From: Microbacterium sp. Se63.02b
GTDB lineage: Bacteria > Actinomycetota > Actinomycetes > Actinomycetales > Microbacteriaceae
Reading direction: 5' to 3'
DNA length: 64,000 nucleotides
Assembly: GCF_014171575.1 (NCBI RefSeq)
Contig: NZ_CP050453.1
Span: 1,798,001-1,862,000 of the forward strand
Below the pieces are notes generated by a model. That model did not search any database, had not been told where the DNA came from, and worked only from the letters and a program-made list of their open reading frames with translations. The translations under genes and the position numbers were made by a program. Numbering within the stretch: position 1 is the first letter of the stretch; each line of letters starts with the position of its first letter. This document shows, in pieces, positions 17,290-26,988 of the stretch.

Positions 17290-18837
17290 ATGACTATTCC
17301 GCGCAGCGAACCGACGATCATCAGCGCCTCGTCGGCGGCCGTCGACGTCGACGGGCGACAGCGATCGTATGAAGTGCGCACCTTCGGGTGCCAGATGAAC
17401 GTGCACGACTCCGAGCGACTCTCCGGGTCGCTGGAGAGCGCCGGCTACGTGCGAGCCCTCGACGGCACCGAAGCCGACGTGGTGATCATCAACACCTGTG
17501 CGGTGCGTGACAACGCGGCGGGCAAGCTCTACGGCACGCTCGGGCACCTCGCTTCCGTGAAGCGCCGCAAGGAGGGCATGCAGATCGCCGTCGGCGGCTG
17601 TCTCGCTCAGATGGACAAGCAGGCCGTGCTCGACAAGGCTCCGTGGGTCGATGTCGTCTTCGGCACGCACAACATGGGCTCACTTCCTGGTCTGTTGGAG
17701 CGCGCGCGGCACAACGGCGACGCGGAGCTCGAGATCCTCGAGTCGCTCGAGGTGTTCCCTTCGACGCTGCCGACGAAGCGCGACTCCGCCCACAGCGGAT
17801 GGGTGTCGATCTCCGTCGGGTGCAACAACACCTGCACGTTCTGCATCGTGCCGAGCCTGCGCGGCAAGGAGAAGGACCGTCGTCCCGGTGACATCCTGAA
17901 CGAGATCCGCCTGCTCGTGGACGATGGTGCGATCGAGGTCACGCTCCTCGGACAGAACGTGAACTCCTACGGGGTCGAGTTCGGGGACCGTCAGGCCTTC
18001 GGTAAACTGTTGCGTGCGGCCGGCGAGATCGACGGGCTGGAGCGCATCCGCTTCACCAGCCCGCACCCGGCAGCCTTCACCGACGATGTGATCGACGCCA
18101 TGGCCGAGACGCCGAGCGTGATGCCGCAGCTGCACATGCCGTTGCAGTCAGGCAGCGACCGCATCCTCAAGGCGATGCGACGCTCCTACCGCAGCGAGCG
18201 GTTCCTCGGCATCCTGGATCGGGTTCGCGCCCGCATCCCGAATGCCGCGATCACCACCGACATCATCGTCGGGTTCCCCGGCGAGACGGAGGAGGACTTC
18301 GAGGACACGATGCGGGTCGTCGAGCAGGCTCGCTTCTCTGCTGCCTTCACGTTCCAGTACTCCATCCGCGAGGGGACACCCGCCGCGACGATGGAAGACC
18401 AGGTGCCGAAAGAGGTCGTCCAGGAGCGCTACAACCGCCTGATCGCCCTGCAGGAGCGGATCTCCCTGGAGGAGAACCAGAAGCAGGTCGGCCGCGAGAT
18501 CGAGGTGCTCGTCTCGACCGGCGAGGGCAAGAAGGACGCCGAGACCCACCGGCTGACGGGCCGCGCCGAAGACAATCGCCTCGTGCACTTCCAGGTGCCA
18601 ACGGGGTCCGATCTCCCGCGGCCCGGCGACGTCGTCACGGTGACCGTCACGCACGGCGCACCGTTCCACCTTCTTGCCGACGACCCCACCGGGGCTCCGT
18701 TGCGGATTCGTCGCACGCGCGGGGGAGACGCCTGGGATCGTTCGCAGGCGGAGTCCTGTGCCGTACCGACCCCCGCCGCCGACGGCGGTCCACGTGCGGT
18801 GTCTCTCGGGCTTCCGACCCTCCGCGTCGGCGTGTGA
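17290..18837 (+). CDS. miaB: tRNA-2-methylthio-N6-dimethylallyladenosine synthase
   Basis: MiaB methylthiolates i6A37 of tRNAs, the step after MiaA. The 515-residue protein has the N-terminal UPF0004 domain ([28 protein letters not shown]), the radical-SAM cluster CNNTCTFC followed by [17 protein letters not shown], and a C-terminal TRAM domain. The ATG at 17290 was preferred to an upstream in-frame start inside recX because TACAAT lies 9 bases upstream and the protein then starts at the usual place. The stop overlaps the GTG start of miaA. Confidence 0.94.
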   Translation: MTIPRSEPTIISASSAAVDVDGRQRSYEVRTFGCQMNVHDSERLSGSLESAGYVRALDGTEADVVIINTCAVRDNAAGKLYGTLGHLASVKRRKEGMQIAVGGCLAQMDKQAVLDKAPWVDVVFGTHNMGSLPGLLERARHNGDAELEILESLEVFPSTLPTKRDSAHSGWVSISVGCNNTCTFCIVPSLRGKEKDRRPGDILNEIRLLVDDGAIEVTLLGQNVNSYGVEFGDRQAFGKLLRAAGEIDGLERIRFTSPHPAAFTDDVIDAMAETPSVMPQLHMPLQSGSDRILKAMRRSYRSERFLGILDRVRARIPNAAITTDIIVGFPGETEEDFEDTMRVVEQARFSAAFTFQYSIREGTPAATMEDQVPKEVVQERYNRLIALQERISLEENQKQVGREIEVLVSTGEGKKDAETHRLTGRAEDNRLVHFQVPTGSDLPRPGDVVTVTVTHGAPFHLLADDPTGAPLRIRRTRGGDAWDRSQAESCAVPTPAADGGPRAVSLGLPTLRVGV

Positions 18838-19768
18838 CCGAACCTCGCCTCTGGGCGATCGTCGGGGCGACGGGCACGGGAAGAGCGACCTCGCGCTCGA
18901 CCTCGCCGAGGCGCTGCGTGCGCGGGGCAACCCGGCCGAGATCGTGAACGCCGACGCGATGCAGCTGTATCGCGGCATGGACATCGGCACGGCCAAGCTG
19001 CCCGTCGCCGAGCGTCGCGACATACCGCACCACCTGTTCGACGTCCGCGAGGTCCACGAAGACGCGGCGGTCGCCTGGTACCAACCAGCGGCGCGGGCCG
19101 CTATCCAGAGGATCCACGACAACGGCGGAGACGCCATCCTCGTCGGCGGCTCCGGTCTCTACGTCTCGAGCGTCGTGTACGAGTTCCACTTCCCGCCCAG
19201 AGACGCCGAGATCCGGGCCCGGCTCGAGCAGGAGATCGAGACCGAGGGGCTGGCCGGCCTGCTGGAGCGTCTGCACAGGCTGGACCCCGAGGCCGCCGCG
19301 AAGGTGGACCCGCGCAACAGCCGACGGGTCATCCGCGCCCTGGAGATCCTCGAGCAGGGGAGCAACACCCATGGCGCAGCACTGCCCGCGCAGCCGGTGC
19401 CGTGGCATCCGCATACCCGAATCGTGGGGCTGCATGTCGACCGGGCCGCTCTCGTGACCAGACTCGACGCCCGTGTCGAGCAGATGTGGGAGGCGGGTCT
19501 CGTCGACGAGGTCGCAGACCTCCGCGCGCACGGTCTCGAAAAGGGCACCACGGCTCCTCGGGCCATCGGGTACGCGCAGGCACTGGGACAGCTCGATGGC
19601 GCGCTCACGACGGCCGAGGCCATCGCTCAGACGCAGGCGCTGACCCGTCGCTACGCCCGACGGCAGGTGTCGTGGTTCAAGAGGTATCCGGAGCTGGAGT
19701 GGTGGGACGCGCCAGGGAACGCGGAAGCGCTTCTGGATTCCCCACCTGTGGCCCCGGGCGACGTCTGA
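18834..19768 (+). pseudogene. miaA: tRNA dimethylallyltransferase, frame broken in the P-loop
   Basis: MiaA adds dimethylallyl to A37, making the substrate for MiaB next door. The GTG at 18834 overlaps the miaB TGA (GTGTGA) and gives [16 protein letters not shown], then loses frame. The other frame continues KSDLALDLAEALRARGNPAE, so one base is missing in GGGAAG at 18878-18883 and the P-loop should read GATGTGKSDLA. Downstream the family sequence is complete (NADAMQLYRGMDIGTAKLP, RAIGYAQALGQL, RRYARRQVSWFKRY). A consensus error is the likeliest explanation, because the rest shows no decay. Confidence 0.85.
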
Positions 19769-19801
19769 CCTGGTGTCGGCGGCTGGTGCCATGGTGGACA
19801 C

Positions 19802-20332
19802 ATGAGCACTCATTTCTTCACGGCCTCCAGCCTCGACGGTTTCATCGCGACCGACGAGCACTCCCTCGACTGGCTGCTCACACAAGACGTCGATCCCGAC
19901 GGGCCCATGGGCTACAACGCGTTCGAGAAGAACATCGGCGCGCTGGCGATGGGGGCGTCGACGTACGAATGGGTGATGCGGCACGAAGAGGGACGATGGG
20001 GATACAGCCAGCCCACCTGGGTTTTCACTCACCGTGACCTCGAGCTTCCTCAGGGCTCCGATGTGCGTCTGACGCAGGACGCCGTGCACGCGGTGCATGC
20101 CGAGATGCTCGAGGCCGCCGGAGACCGGGACATCTGGATCGTGGGAGGGGGAGATCTCGCCGGACAGTTCGCCGACGCCGGACTTCTGGATGAAGTCTGG
20201 GTGCAGTATGCGCCGGTCACATTGGGATCCGGGGCGCCGCTGCTGCCGCGGCGGCTCGATCTGGAGCTGCTCGAGGTGGCACGGAACCGCAACTTCCTGT
20301 GCGGCCGCTACGCCGTCGTCTCTCACCCCTAG
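19802..20332 (+). CDS. RibD C-terminal/dihydrofolate-reductase-like protein
   Basis: The 176-residue protein belongs to the RibD_C/DHFR-like fold. It opens HFFTASSLDGFIATDEHSLD, has MGASTYEWVM (equivalent to the 'MGRKTYE' strand), WIVGGGDLAGQFADAGLLDE (NADPH-binding GGG) and ends ELLEVARNRNFLCGRYAV. Many actinobacterial paralogues have this form and are of unknown substrate; true DHFR is encoded at 5079-5555. It sits between miaA and dapF. Confidence 0.85.
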   Translation: MSTHFFTASSLDGFIATDEHSLDWLLTQDVDPDGPMGYNAFEKNIGALAMGASTYEWVMRHEEGRWGYSQPTWVFTHRDLELPQGSDVRLTQDAVHAVHAEMLEAAGDRDIWIVGGGDLAGQFADAGLLDEVWVQYAPVTLGSGAPLLPRRLDLELLEVARNRNFLCGRYAVVSHP

Positions 20333-20354
20333 TCGCGCTCTCTAGACTGGACGC

Positions 20355-21226
20355 ATGGTCGCATTCACCAAGGGTCACGGCACGGGCAACGACTTCATCA
20401 TCATCGCCGACCCTGACGGAGTGTCCGATCTCTCTGTGGAGCAGGTCGCGGTGCTCTGCGATCGCCACTTCGGGATCGGCGCAGACGGCATCCTCCGCGT
20501 GGTGCGCTCTTCGGCGATCGCCGACGGTGCCGCCGCGTTGGCGGAAGAGCCCGCGGCCGAGTGGTTCATGGATTACCGGAACGCCGATGGCTCGATCGCG
20601 GAGATGTGCGGTAACGGGATCCGTGTCTTCGCGCACTACCTGGTGCGCGCAGGGCTCGCGACCATCGAGCCGGGGTCGACGCTCCCCATCGGCACTCGGG
20701 CAGGCGTGCGCGACGTGACGCGGAGCGCGACCGGCTACCAGGTCGATCTCGGACGGTGGAAGCTCTCCGGCGATGACCCGCTCGTGCGGGTCGACGGACT
20801 CTCGGTCACGCGCCCTGGCCTGGGGATCGACGTGGGCAACCCGCACGTCGTGGTGGCGCTCGCGTCCGAATTCGAGCTCGCGTCGCTGGAGCTGCACCGT
20901 GCGCCGGAACTCGACCCTTCGCTGCCGGCGGGCGCCAACGTCGAGTTCGTCGTGCCCGGTGAGCCCCTGGTGCGCGACGCCGTCGGGCATGTGCGCATGC
21001 GTGTCTTCGAGCGGGAGTGGGCGAGACGCTCAGCTGCGGCACCGGCGTTGCTGCGACGGCCCTCGCCGTCCGCTACTGGGCGGGCGAAAGCGCCCCTAAC
21101 AACTGGCAGGTCGAGGTGCCGGGCGGAACCCTCGGAGTGCGCATGTTCCCCGCCGAAGACGGTGAGCACGTCGCGCTGTCCGGGCCGGCCCAACTCGTCT
21201 TCAGCGGTGAGATCGACCTGCTCTGA
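20355..21226 (+). pseudogene. dapF: Diaminopimelate epimerase, frame broken near 21014
   Basis: DapF interconverts LL- and meso-diaminopimelate using two Cys. The first frame gives [20 protein letters not shown] and the first catalytic Cys in [14 protein letters not shown], up to RMRVFER. The second frame starts with [20 protein letters not shown], carrying the second Cys. Restoring one G in the run at 21013-21015 joins them exactly. Lysine synthesis needs this gene and both halves are well conserved, so a consensus deletion is the likely cause. TAGACT at 20343-20348 gives a leaderless start. Confidence 0.88.
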
Positions 21227-21267
21227 GGCGGCGAGCTCCGTGGGCGAGGCCGGTGTATCGGCCGCGT

Positions 21268-21915
21268 TCAGAGACCTGAGAGAGCGATCGGCTCCGTGGG
21301 CGGTGTCCCGTGCTTTCGGACCTTGAGGATCCGGTAGCCCTTGCCTGTCGCCGTGCGGAAGACGCTGTATCCGGGCTGGAACGTGGATCCGATCCAGCGT
21401 TGCAGCGAATCGGCGCCGAGGTTCCGCTGCACGACCAGCCAGGCGTCACTGCGCTCATCGAGTCGGGGGATCCACCTCTCCAAGAGTCCGTGCAGCTCGT
21501 TCTTGCCGACGCGGATGGGCGGGTTGGAGCGGATCGTGCGGAACGAGATGTGTTCGGGAACATCGTCGGGAAGTGACGCGTTGATATTGGTGAGCCCGAG
21601 AGCCGCCGCGTTGCGACGGACGAGATCGAGGGCTCGCTCGTTCACATCGACGGCCCATACCGTCGCATGTGGTGCAGCGAGGGCCATCGAGAGACTGACC
21701 GGTCCCCAGCCGCTGCCGAGGTCGAGAAGATCGCCGCCCGGGGGCACCGGGGGCATGTTGGTGAGGAGCACTGCAGTGCCGGCGTCCAGACGATCCGGGC
21801 TGAAGACGCCACCAGCGGTGGTGACTTCGAGCTCACGACCCGCGAGCGTGACGCGGATCCTACGCAGATTCTCGGGGCTTGCCGGGGCCGCAGTGAAGTA
21901 GTGATCGGACCCCAT
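21268..21915 (-). CDS. RsmC/RlmG-like class I SAM methyltransferase
   Basis: The 215-residue protein has the SAM site [17 protein letters not shown], the acidic motif [20 protein letters not shown] and the catalytic-loop SNPPIRVGK, the NPP pattern of N2-guanine rRNA methyltransferases such as RsmC. It lacks the N-terminal duplicated domain of E. coli RsmC, as many actinobacterial versions do. Start 21915 lies six bases from TACGCT (21922-21927, minus strand), a leaderless start divergent from hflX. The rRNA target is not predictable. Confidence 0.85.
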   Translation of the reverse strand: MGSDHYFTAAPASPENLRRIRVTLAGRELEVTTAGGVFSPDRLDAGTAVLLTNMPPVPPGGDLLDLGSGWGPVSLSMALAAPHATVWAVDVNERALDLVRRNAAALGLTNINASLPDDVPEHISFRTIRSNPPIRVGKNELHGLLERWIPRLDERSDAWLVVQRNLGADSLQRWIGSTFQPGYSVFRTATGKGYRILKVRKHGTPPTEPIALSGL

Positions 21916-21983
21916 ACGGCGAGCGTACCGGACTGCGCGGGCTAAGGTTAAGGCTCGCTATGAAACCCAGAGACAAGGAACGG

Positions 21984-23495
21984 ATGACGGAGACCACAAC
22001 CCCCTCCACCGACGACCACACGGTCGATCGCGTGCTCGCCAACGCAGAGAAGCGTTCAGACGTCCACGTGTTCGGCGCAGCCCAGGCGCTGCAAGACGAA
22101 TCCACCGCTTCCCACGGCGACACGGACGGTGTGCAGTGGGATCTCGAGGACCGCCACGCTCTTCGCCGTGTGGGCGGACTCTCGACGGAACTCGAAGACG
22201 TCACAGAGGTCGAGTACCGGCAGCTGCGTCTCGAGAACGTCGTCCTCGTGGGTGTGTATCCCCAGGGCGCTCAGGAAGACGCGGAGAACTCCCTGCGTGA
22301 ACTCGCCGCACTGGCGGAGACTGCGGGAGCTGTTGTGCTTGACGGCGTTCTTCAGCGCCGGCCGCATCCCGATGCCGCGACGTATCTCGGCCGCGGAAAG
22401 GCGCAGGAACTCAAGGACATCGTTGCCGCGGTGGGCGCCGATACCGTCATCGCCGACACCGAACTCGCCCCCAGTCAGCGTCGCGCGCTCGAAGACGTCG
22501 TCAAGGTCAAGGTCATCGACCGCACCACCGTGATCCTCGATATCTTCAGCCAGCACGCGAAGAGCCGCGAGGGCAAGGCTCAGGTCGAACTCGCCCAGCT
22601 CGAGTATCTGCTGCCACGACTGCGCGGCTGGGGTGACTCGATGAGCCGCCAGGCCGGTGGCCAGGTCGGCGCTGGTGGTGCGGGTATGGGATCGCGCGGT
22701 CCCGGTGAGACCAAGATCGAACTCGACCGTCGGCGGATCCGCACGAAGATGGCGCTGCTCCGGCGACAGATCCGCGAATTCGGTCCGGCACGCGAGGCGA
22801 AACGTGCAGAGCGCAAGCGCAACACGATCCCTTCCGTGGCGATCGCGGGATACACGAACGCCGGCAAGTCGAGTCTTCTCAACGCCCTCACCAGCGCCGG
22901 CGTCCTGGTCGAGAACGCGCTGTTCGCGACGCTGGATGCGACCGTGCGGCGTTCCGAGACCGAGGACGGCCGCGTCTACACGCTGACCGACACCGTGGGC
23001 TTCGTGCGCAACCTCCCTCACCAGCTCGTCGAAGCGTTCCGCTCGACGTTGGAAGAGGTCGGTGAGGCCGATGTCGTCCTCCATGTGGTGGATGGATCAC
23101 ACCCCGACCCGGCGGGCCAGCTGCAGACGGTCCGTGATGTCCTCGGCGACGTCGGCGTGCGTGACCTCCCGGAGATCGTGGTCTTCAACAAGGCCGATCT
23201 GATCGACGACGACGAGCGGTTGGTTCTGCGTGGCCTTCAGCCGCACGCCCACTTCGTGTCATCCCGATCGGGCGAGGGCATCGCCGAACTCCGCGCCGTC
23301 ATCGAGGAGGCGCTTCCTAAACCCGCCGTCGAGGTGCACGCGGTGATCCCGTACGACCGAGGCGACCTTGTCGCCGCGATCCACGAGACGGGAATGCTGC
23401 TCTCCGTAGATCACCGGGAAGCGGGCACCGCTGTGCACGCACGCGTGTCCGAGCGTCTTGCTGCCGAGCTGGCGCCGTTCGTGACGCCGGCCTGA
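21984..23495 (+). CDS. hflX: GTPase HflX
   Basis: HflX is a ribosome-associated GTPase that splits stalled ribosomes under stress. The protein has the N-terminal HflX domain (LVGVYPQGAQEDAENSLREL, RRALEDVVKVKVIDRTTVIL), the glycine-rich linker SRQAGGQVGAGGAGMGSRGP and a GTPase domain with GYTNAGKSS (G1), DTVGFVRNLPHQLVEAF (G3) and FNKADL (G4). ATG 21984 has AAGGA four bases upstream; an in-frame ATG at 21960 would add eight residues. Confidence 0.94.
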   Translation: MTETTTPSTDDHTVDRVLANAEKRSDVHVFGAAQALQDESTASHGDTDGVQWDLEDRHALRRVGGLSTELEDVTEVEYRQLRLENVVLVGVYPQGAQEDAENSLRELAALAETAGAVVLDGVLQRRPHPDAATYLGRGKAQELKDIVAAVGADTVIADTELAPSQRRALEDVVKVKVIDRTTVILDIFSQHAKSREGKAQVELAQLEYLLPRLRGWGDSMSRQAGGQVGAGGAGMGSRGPGETKIELDRRRIRTKMALLRRQIREFGPAREAKRAERKRNTIPSVAIAGYTNAGKSSLLNALTSAGVLVENALFATLDATVRRSETEDGRVYTLTDTVGFVRNLPHQLVEAFRSTLEEVGEADVVLHVVDGSHPDPAGQLQTVRDVLGDVGVRDLPEIVVFNKADLIDDDERLVLRGLQPHAHFVSSRSGEGIAELRAVIEEALPKPAVEVHAVIPYDRGDLVAAIHETGMLLSVDHREAGTAVHARVSERLAAELAPFVTPA

Positions 23496-23499
23496 CCCC

Positions 23500-24165
23500 T
23501 CAACGCGCGAGGAAGCGTGCCTCGACTGTCGCGGAGAGGACGATCTCCTGTGGCTCGTACTCCATCGCCGGAGCGGCATCGGCCGCGAATGCGACTCCGC
23601 CACGAGCCTTCATCAGAGGCGCCCCCTGCGGCGGCTGACCCGTCGAGATCAACCCGACATCGGCGATCTCGACGGGAACGATGTCTTTCAGTCCGATAGC
23701 GCCGGCATACGCCCTCGCACGAATGGCAGCAACGCGGACAGCCTCGGCCGCGACCTCCTGCTCGACGCGCGTACGAGTGGCCGCAGTGAGGTGCCAGTCG
23801 ACCCAGCCCACCTCGACTCCGTCCGATGCGGAGACATCCGTCACCCAGAGCGAGAGTTCGGACGCCTCCGCGAAAGTCGCCGTGAAGTCGACACTCGCGT
23901 GATAGACCGGCGCGAGGCGTTTGCCCTCGCTGTTCCACGGCCGTTCCGCCCGCACGCCGAGTTGCGTGCTGCTCCATTCGATGACCACGCCGCCTGCCGC
24001 ACGCTCGGCGATGCTGCTGCGGATCGGTTCGGCGAGCTGCATCACACTCGAGACGACGTCCTGGCGCTCGGCGCCTTCGGTCCGCAGGCTCACGCGGACG
24101 GTGGCGCGTTCGGGGGCGACGCGAGCTTCGTGTTCTCCTCGGACGGTGATGGTGACTTCGCTCAT
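23500..24165 (-). CDS. SIMPL-domain (DUF541) protein
   Basis: The 221-residue protein has the SIMPL/DUF541 pattern: ITVRGEHEARVAPERATVRV at the start, a long helical middle (VEQEVAAEAVRVAAIRARAY) and the terminal LSATVEARFL strand. There is no signal peptide, unlike many family members, so it is probably cytoplasmic. Biochemical function is unknown. Start 24165 follows TAGAGT (24172-24177, minus strand) by six bases. Its stop lies four bases from the convergent hflX stop. Confidence 0.82.
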   Translation of the reverse strand: MSEVTITVRGEHEARVAPERATVRVSLRTEGAERQDVVSSVMQLAEPIRSSIAERAAGGVVIEWSSTQLGVRAERPWNSEGKRLAPVYHASVDFTATFAEASELSLWVTDVSASDGVEVGWVDWHLTAATRTRVEQEVAAEAVRVAAIRARAYAGAIGLKDIVPVEIADVGLISTGQPPQGAPLMKARGGVAFAADAAPAMEYEPQEIVLSATVEARFLAR

Positions 24166-24305
24166 GGGGCGACTCTACGCTCGCCGGAGGGCTCGCGCGG
24201 AATGGCGCGGCGGCGTCGAACGTTGTAGTCTGTGATGCTCGGGTGTTTCTCGCTCGAGCTGGTAATTCCACAGTGTGACAGCGGCTCCTTCGAGAGAAGG
24301 ACCAC

Positions 24306-24672
24306 GGGGCTGATCGGTTTCGACAGCGCCTGTGAATCCACGAGAAGCGGGCCGAGGATGCAGAGTTATCTCGTAAACGCTCTCTGCAAAAAAATAGTTG
24401 CCGAAACCAAGCGCAACGACTTCGCCCTCGCTGCATAAGCGAGCCCGATAGTCCGTCAGGCCGTATGTGATTCCGATACGGATCCTGGCGTCATCTAGGA
24501 ATCTTGCTGCGTGACGGCGTCTGGACGTCACGTGGGACTCTTCCCAGGCTGGGCTTGTCGACTTAGGTGTCTGTGACAAAGGTCGGAGCCGAGCAGAACG
24601 TCTTCACAGACTGCGCCCGGAGAAGGCGTGGAGACTCAGCGTTGGACGGGGGTTCGATTCCCCCCAGCTCCA
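24306..24672 (+). ncRNA. ssrA: Transfer-messenger RNA
   Basis: The gene begins GGGGCTGATCGGTTTCGACA, the canonical tmRNA 5' end. It ends with a T-arm (GGTTCGATTCC core) and CAGCTCC, which pairs with the 5' GGGGCTG as a 7-bp acceptor stem with one G-U. The discriminator is A at 24672; the following bases are CCC, so the CCA end is not fully encoded. The tag frame (24400-24438) and pseudoknot-rich middle are in place. tmRNA with SmpB rescues ribosomes on broken mRNAs and tags the peptide for proteolysis. Confidence 0.95.
24400..24438 (+). other. tmRNA proteolysis-tag reading frame
   Basis: The resume codon GCC follows the usual TAGTT element. The frame encodes AETKRNDFALAA and ends with TAA. 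The FALAA end is the normal actinobacterial degradation signal recognised by ClpXP-type proteases. Confidence 0.88.
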
Positions 24673-24695
24673 CCCAGCCGTTGTCACTCAACAAG

Positions 24696-24733
24696 AGGCC
24701 CACCTCCCTAGTGCTCACTGGGGAGGTGGGCCT
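24696..24733 (+). terminator. Rho-independent terminator of ssrA
   Basis: A perfect 13-bp stem (24696-24708 with 24721-24733) closes a 12-base loop and runs into TTCTT, starting 23 bases after the mature tmRNA end. Confidence 0.88.
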
Positions 24734-24898
24734 TTCTTGCGTTGTGGATGACTCATCTGGCGGGGTTGACCTCGCCACACCGTCGACCTTGACCGCAGCC
24801 CGATTCACGTGCACGTGCCGGCGCAGCAGGTCTGTGACGGGACGGCGCGCCTTGGACGAGGGCTTCTTCGGAGGTCTCGTGCCTGCCGAGGGAGAGGT

Positions 24899-25225
24899 TC
24901 AGGGAATGACCGCGGGAGCGACCATGGTGCGGACCGCCCCAGGTACTCCCGTTTCGACACCCACCCCGAGGTCATACACCACAGAGAGATTCTTCACCGC
25001 GTCGGCCGTCGAGAAGAGCAATCCGGAGTTCGCCTGCGAAGGCCACGTGATCGGAAGAACGGTGGGGCTGCCGGCGGGATGCTCAGCCAGCGGAGTTGTG
25101 ATCGCGACGGCGATCAGCGGTGCGGACCATGTGGACGACTCGTGAACGATGCCAGACTGAACGGATGAGCACACTGCATGCCGGAGGGAGAACATCATGA
25201 CTGCTGTGAGTATCCGGCCCTCCAT
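24899..25225 (-). pseudogene. Possible decayed remnant of an exported protein gene beside ssrA
   Basis: In the 525 bases between the tmRNA end and the next gene, the best coding signal is on the minus strand. The core STWSAPLIAVAITTPLAEHP resembles the hydrophobic part of a Tat/Sec signal, compare AAVWSVPVIALAVAAPAHAA in the exported protein at 25722-26318. About 55 further residues with no recognisable domain precede the stop. The twin-arginine region is missing, no Shine-Dalgarno precedes the only ATGs, and third-position GC is visibly lower than in neighbours. It could also be a chance frame. Confidence 0.3.
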
Positions 25226-25649
25226 CGGACCTGCGGACTATCCGGCACTCGTTGCGATCTGGCGCCGCGCCGTGGATGCGACACACCGCTTCCTCACGGA
25301 TGCTCACCGCGACGAGATCGAAAGCCACCTGCAGTCCGACTACTTCCTTGCGGTCACCATCTCGGTCGCAGATCTCGACGCCCGACCGGTGGGATTCTCC
25401 GGAGTTCTGGACGGAAATCTGGAGATGCTCTTCGTGGACGCCGCACAGCGCGGCAGCGGCATCGGCACCGCCCTTCTGCACCATGCGATCGCGGAGCACG
25501 GTGTCACCAAGGTGGATGTGAACGAGCAGAACGATTCAGCGGTCGGCTTCTACCTCCACCGCGGATTCGAAGTCGTCAGCCGCAGCGAGACCGACGAAGC
25601 CGGCCGGCCCTATCCGCTGCTCCACATGAAGCTCGGCGAGCGTTTCTGA
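25197..25649 (+). CDS. GNAT-family acetyltransferase
   Basis: The 150-residue protein has the pattern of GNAT enzymes: RPSIGPADYPALVAIWRRAV at the start, the acetyl-CoA loop FVDAAQRGSGIGTALLHHAI and the motif B region VNEQNDSAVGFYLHRGFEVV. It resembles small acetyltransferases of the YjaB type. GGAGGGAG followed by AACATC fixes the ATG at 25197. The substrate is unknown. It belongs to the accessory stretch after ssrA. Confidence 0.85.
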   Translation: MTAVSIRPSIGPADYPALVAIWRRAVDATHRFLTDAHRDEIESHLQSDYFLAVTISVADLDARPVGFSGVLDGNLEMLFVDAAQRGSGIGTALLHHAIAEHGVTKVDVNEQNDSAVGFYLHRGFEVVSRSETDEAGRPYPLLHMKLGERF

Positions 25650-25721
25650 CCCCAGCCCACCCCTCGCCCCTCTGTGGCGGGTTTGCGCACGGGCATCGTC
25701 CTGTCCGCTGACCCGAAGGGC

Positions 25722-26318
25722 TCAGACGTCCTGGACGTAGGGCGTGGCGAGCACCGCGTCGGCGAACCCCGGTGCGGAGAACCGGATCGTGATGATGCCG
25801 TCCCAGAAGGCGCTGCCGCCGTTCGGGGTCTCCGCCCCGAACATGAAGGCGCTGGTCGTGTCGCCGTCATAACTCGATACCGTGGGCACCGCCGCGGTGC
25901 CCGCGGCGACGATGGTGCCGAACACGAACGTGCGGTGAAGCTGATCGTCTGGTGCTCCCTGCCGAAGCGTCCATCCGATGATGCCCGCGTCTCCGCCGGG
26001 GATGTTGCCTTTGTAGAGGTACAGACCTTCGGCGCCCGCGTTCGCGCCCGTGCCCTGCCAGGTGATGGTCGCCGTCACGTCCACGGGGGAGGAAGGGACG
26101 GGAGACAGCGAGAGCTGCCCGCTCAACGCGAATTCGGAGCTCCACTGCGGACCGGTGAAGGTCAGCACGACACCGCTGGCGTCGAGAGCACCTCCGCTGG
26201 CGGCGTGGGCCGGAGCAGCCACCGCGAGGGCGATCACCGGAACGGACCAGACGGCTGCGCCGATGAGGGTGCGGCGAGAGATCGGAGAACGCTCGGCGAG
26301 CGCACGGTCTTCAGACAA
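25722..26318 (-). CDS. Tat-exported protein of unknown function
   Basis: The TTG at 26318 has AAGGA six bases upstream; an in-frame ATG further upstream lies outside this context. The N-terminus contains the twin-arginine motif SRRTLIG followed by the hydrophobic AAVWSVPVIALAVAAPAHAA and an AHA-A type signal-peptidase site near residue 37. The mature part (~160 residues) is rich in beta-strand patterns (VVLTFTGPQWSSEFALSGQL, TATITWQGTG, GIITIRFSAPGF), suggesting a secreted beta-sandwich. No family was recognised. Confidence 0.7.
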   Translation of the reverse strand: MSEDRALAERSPISRRTLIGAAVWSVPVIALAVAAPAHAASGGALDASGVVLTFTGPQWSSEFALSGQLSLSPVPSSPVDVTATITWQGTGANAGAEGLYLYKGNIPGGDAGIIGWTLRQGAPDDQLHRTFVFGTIVAAGTAAVPTVSSYDGDTTSAFMFGAETPNGGSAFWDGIITIRFSAPGFADAVLATPYVQDV

Positions 26319-26398
26319 TGGGGATCCTTCAGTGGACGGGGCGCCAGCGTGGGCCTCGGGGCGAACAGAGAGTAGCAGAGCGGGGGTCTCGAGTGCCG

Positions 26399-26968
26399 TC
26401 AGCCTGCCCACTCGACGAGGATCAGCCCCTGTCGCGTGTCAGCGAACTTCACCCAACCGTCGCCGAACAGATACGTCATCCCGTACCCGTCGTCGTCGAG
26501 GCCCATCGCGTATTGCGGGTCTTCGGTGAAGTACACCCCATCCGTGCCGTCCTCACGCTTCCAGCCCTCGGCGAGAAGGCCCGCTTGAGCGTCCGCGGCA
26601 TCCTCCGCGCTCAGCGCCGACCACCCATAGAGCTGACCATGGTCGGAGGCGACGCTGTAGTCGGCCCAGAAGCACAACATGCCATCGGTGAGTTCGACGC
26701 CGCCGACGACGAACTCCTTGGGCTGCGATGTCCACCCCTCGTCGGTGAGGGCGGCGACCGTTCCCTCGGAGATCATGGATTCGCAGGTGAGTTCCGCTGC
26801 GGGCGTCTCGGGGGCGCTCGACACCACAGGATCGGGTGTCGGCGCGGGCGTGCGGACTATCGCGTCGGGCGTCGAGGTGGCGGATGGATCCGCGGGCGCC
26901 CCGCACCCTGTGAGCGCGACGATGATCAGCAGGACGCCCGCAGCGGCGGATGTGATGCGGGAGATCAT
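26399..26968 (-). CDS. Putative lipoprotein of unknown function
   Basis: The 189-residue protein starts with a lipoprotein signal: MISRITSAAAGVLLIIVALT followed by GC, the lipobox Cys at residue 22. A Pro/Thr-rich linker leads to a ~130-residue domain containing two Cys (LTCESM and MLCFWADYS) that could form a disulfide. It likely sits on the outer face of the membrane. The pattern resembles uncharacterised actinobacterial lipoproteins; function is unknown. Confidence 0.78.
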   Translation of the reverse strand: MISRITSAAAGVLLIIVALTGCGAPADPSATSTPDAIVRTPAPTPDPVVSSAPETPAAELTCESMISEGTVAALTDEGWTSQPKEFVVGGVELTDGMLCFWADYSVASDHGQLYGWSALSAEDAADAQAGLLAEGWKREDGTDGVYFTEDPQYAMGLDDDGYGMTYLFGDGWVKFADTRQGLILVEWAG

Positions 26969-26988
26969 CGCGGGCCTCGTGGTTCGGA

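Noticed and set aside
18878-18883. Programmed frameshifting in miaA and the other broken genes
   Set aside because: The sites are different G/C runs without slippery heptamers, and several breaks sit at functional motifs or very near the C-terminus. Programmed shifts in a dozen unrelated housekeeping genes are not plausible.
24232-24438. Short plus-strand frame ending with ...NDFALAA
   Set aside because: Its end is the tmRNA tag. The region is the ssrA gene, translated only by trans-translation from the resume codon at 24400.
24567-25145. 192-codon plus-strand frame running out of the tmRNA gene
   Set aside because: It starts within ssrA, crosses the terminator, has no ribosome site and no recognisable domain.
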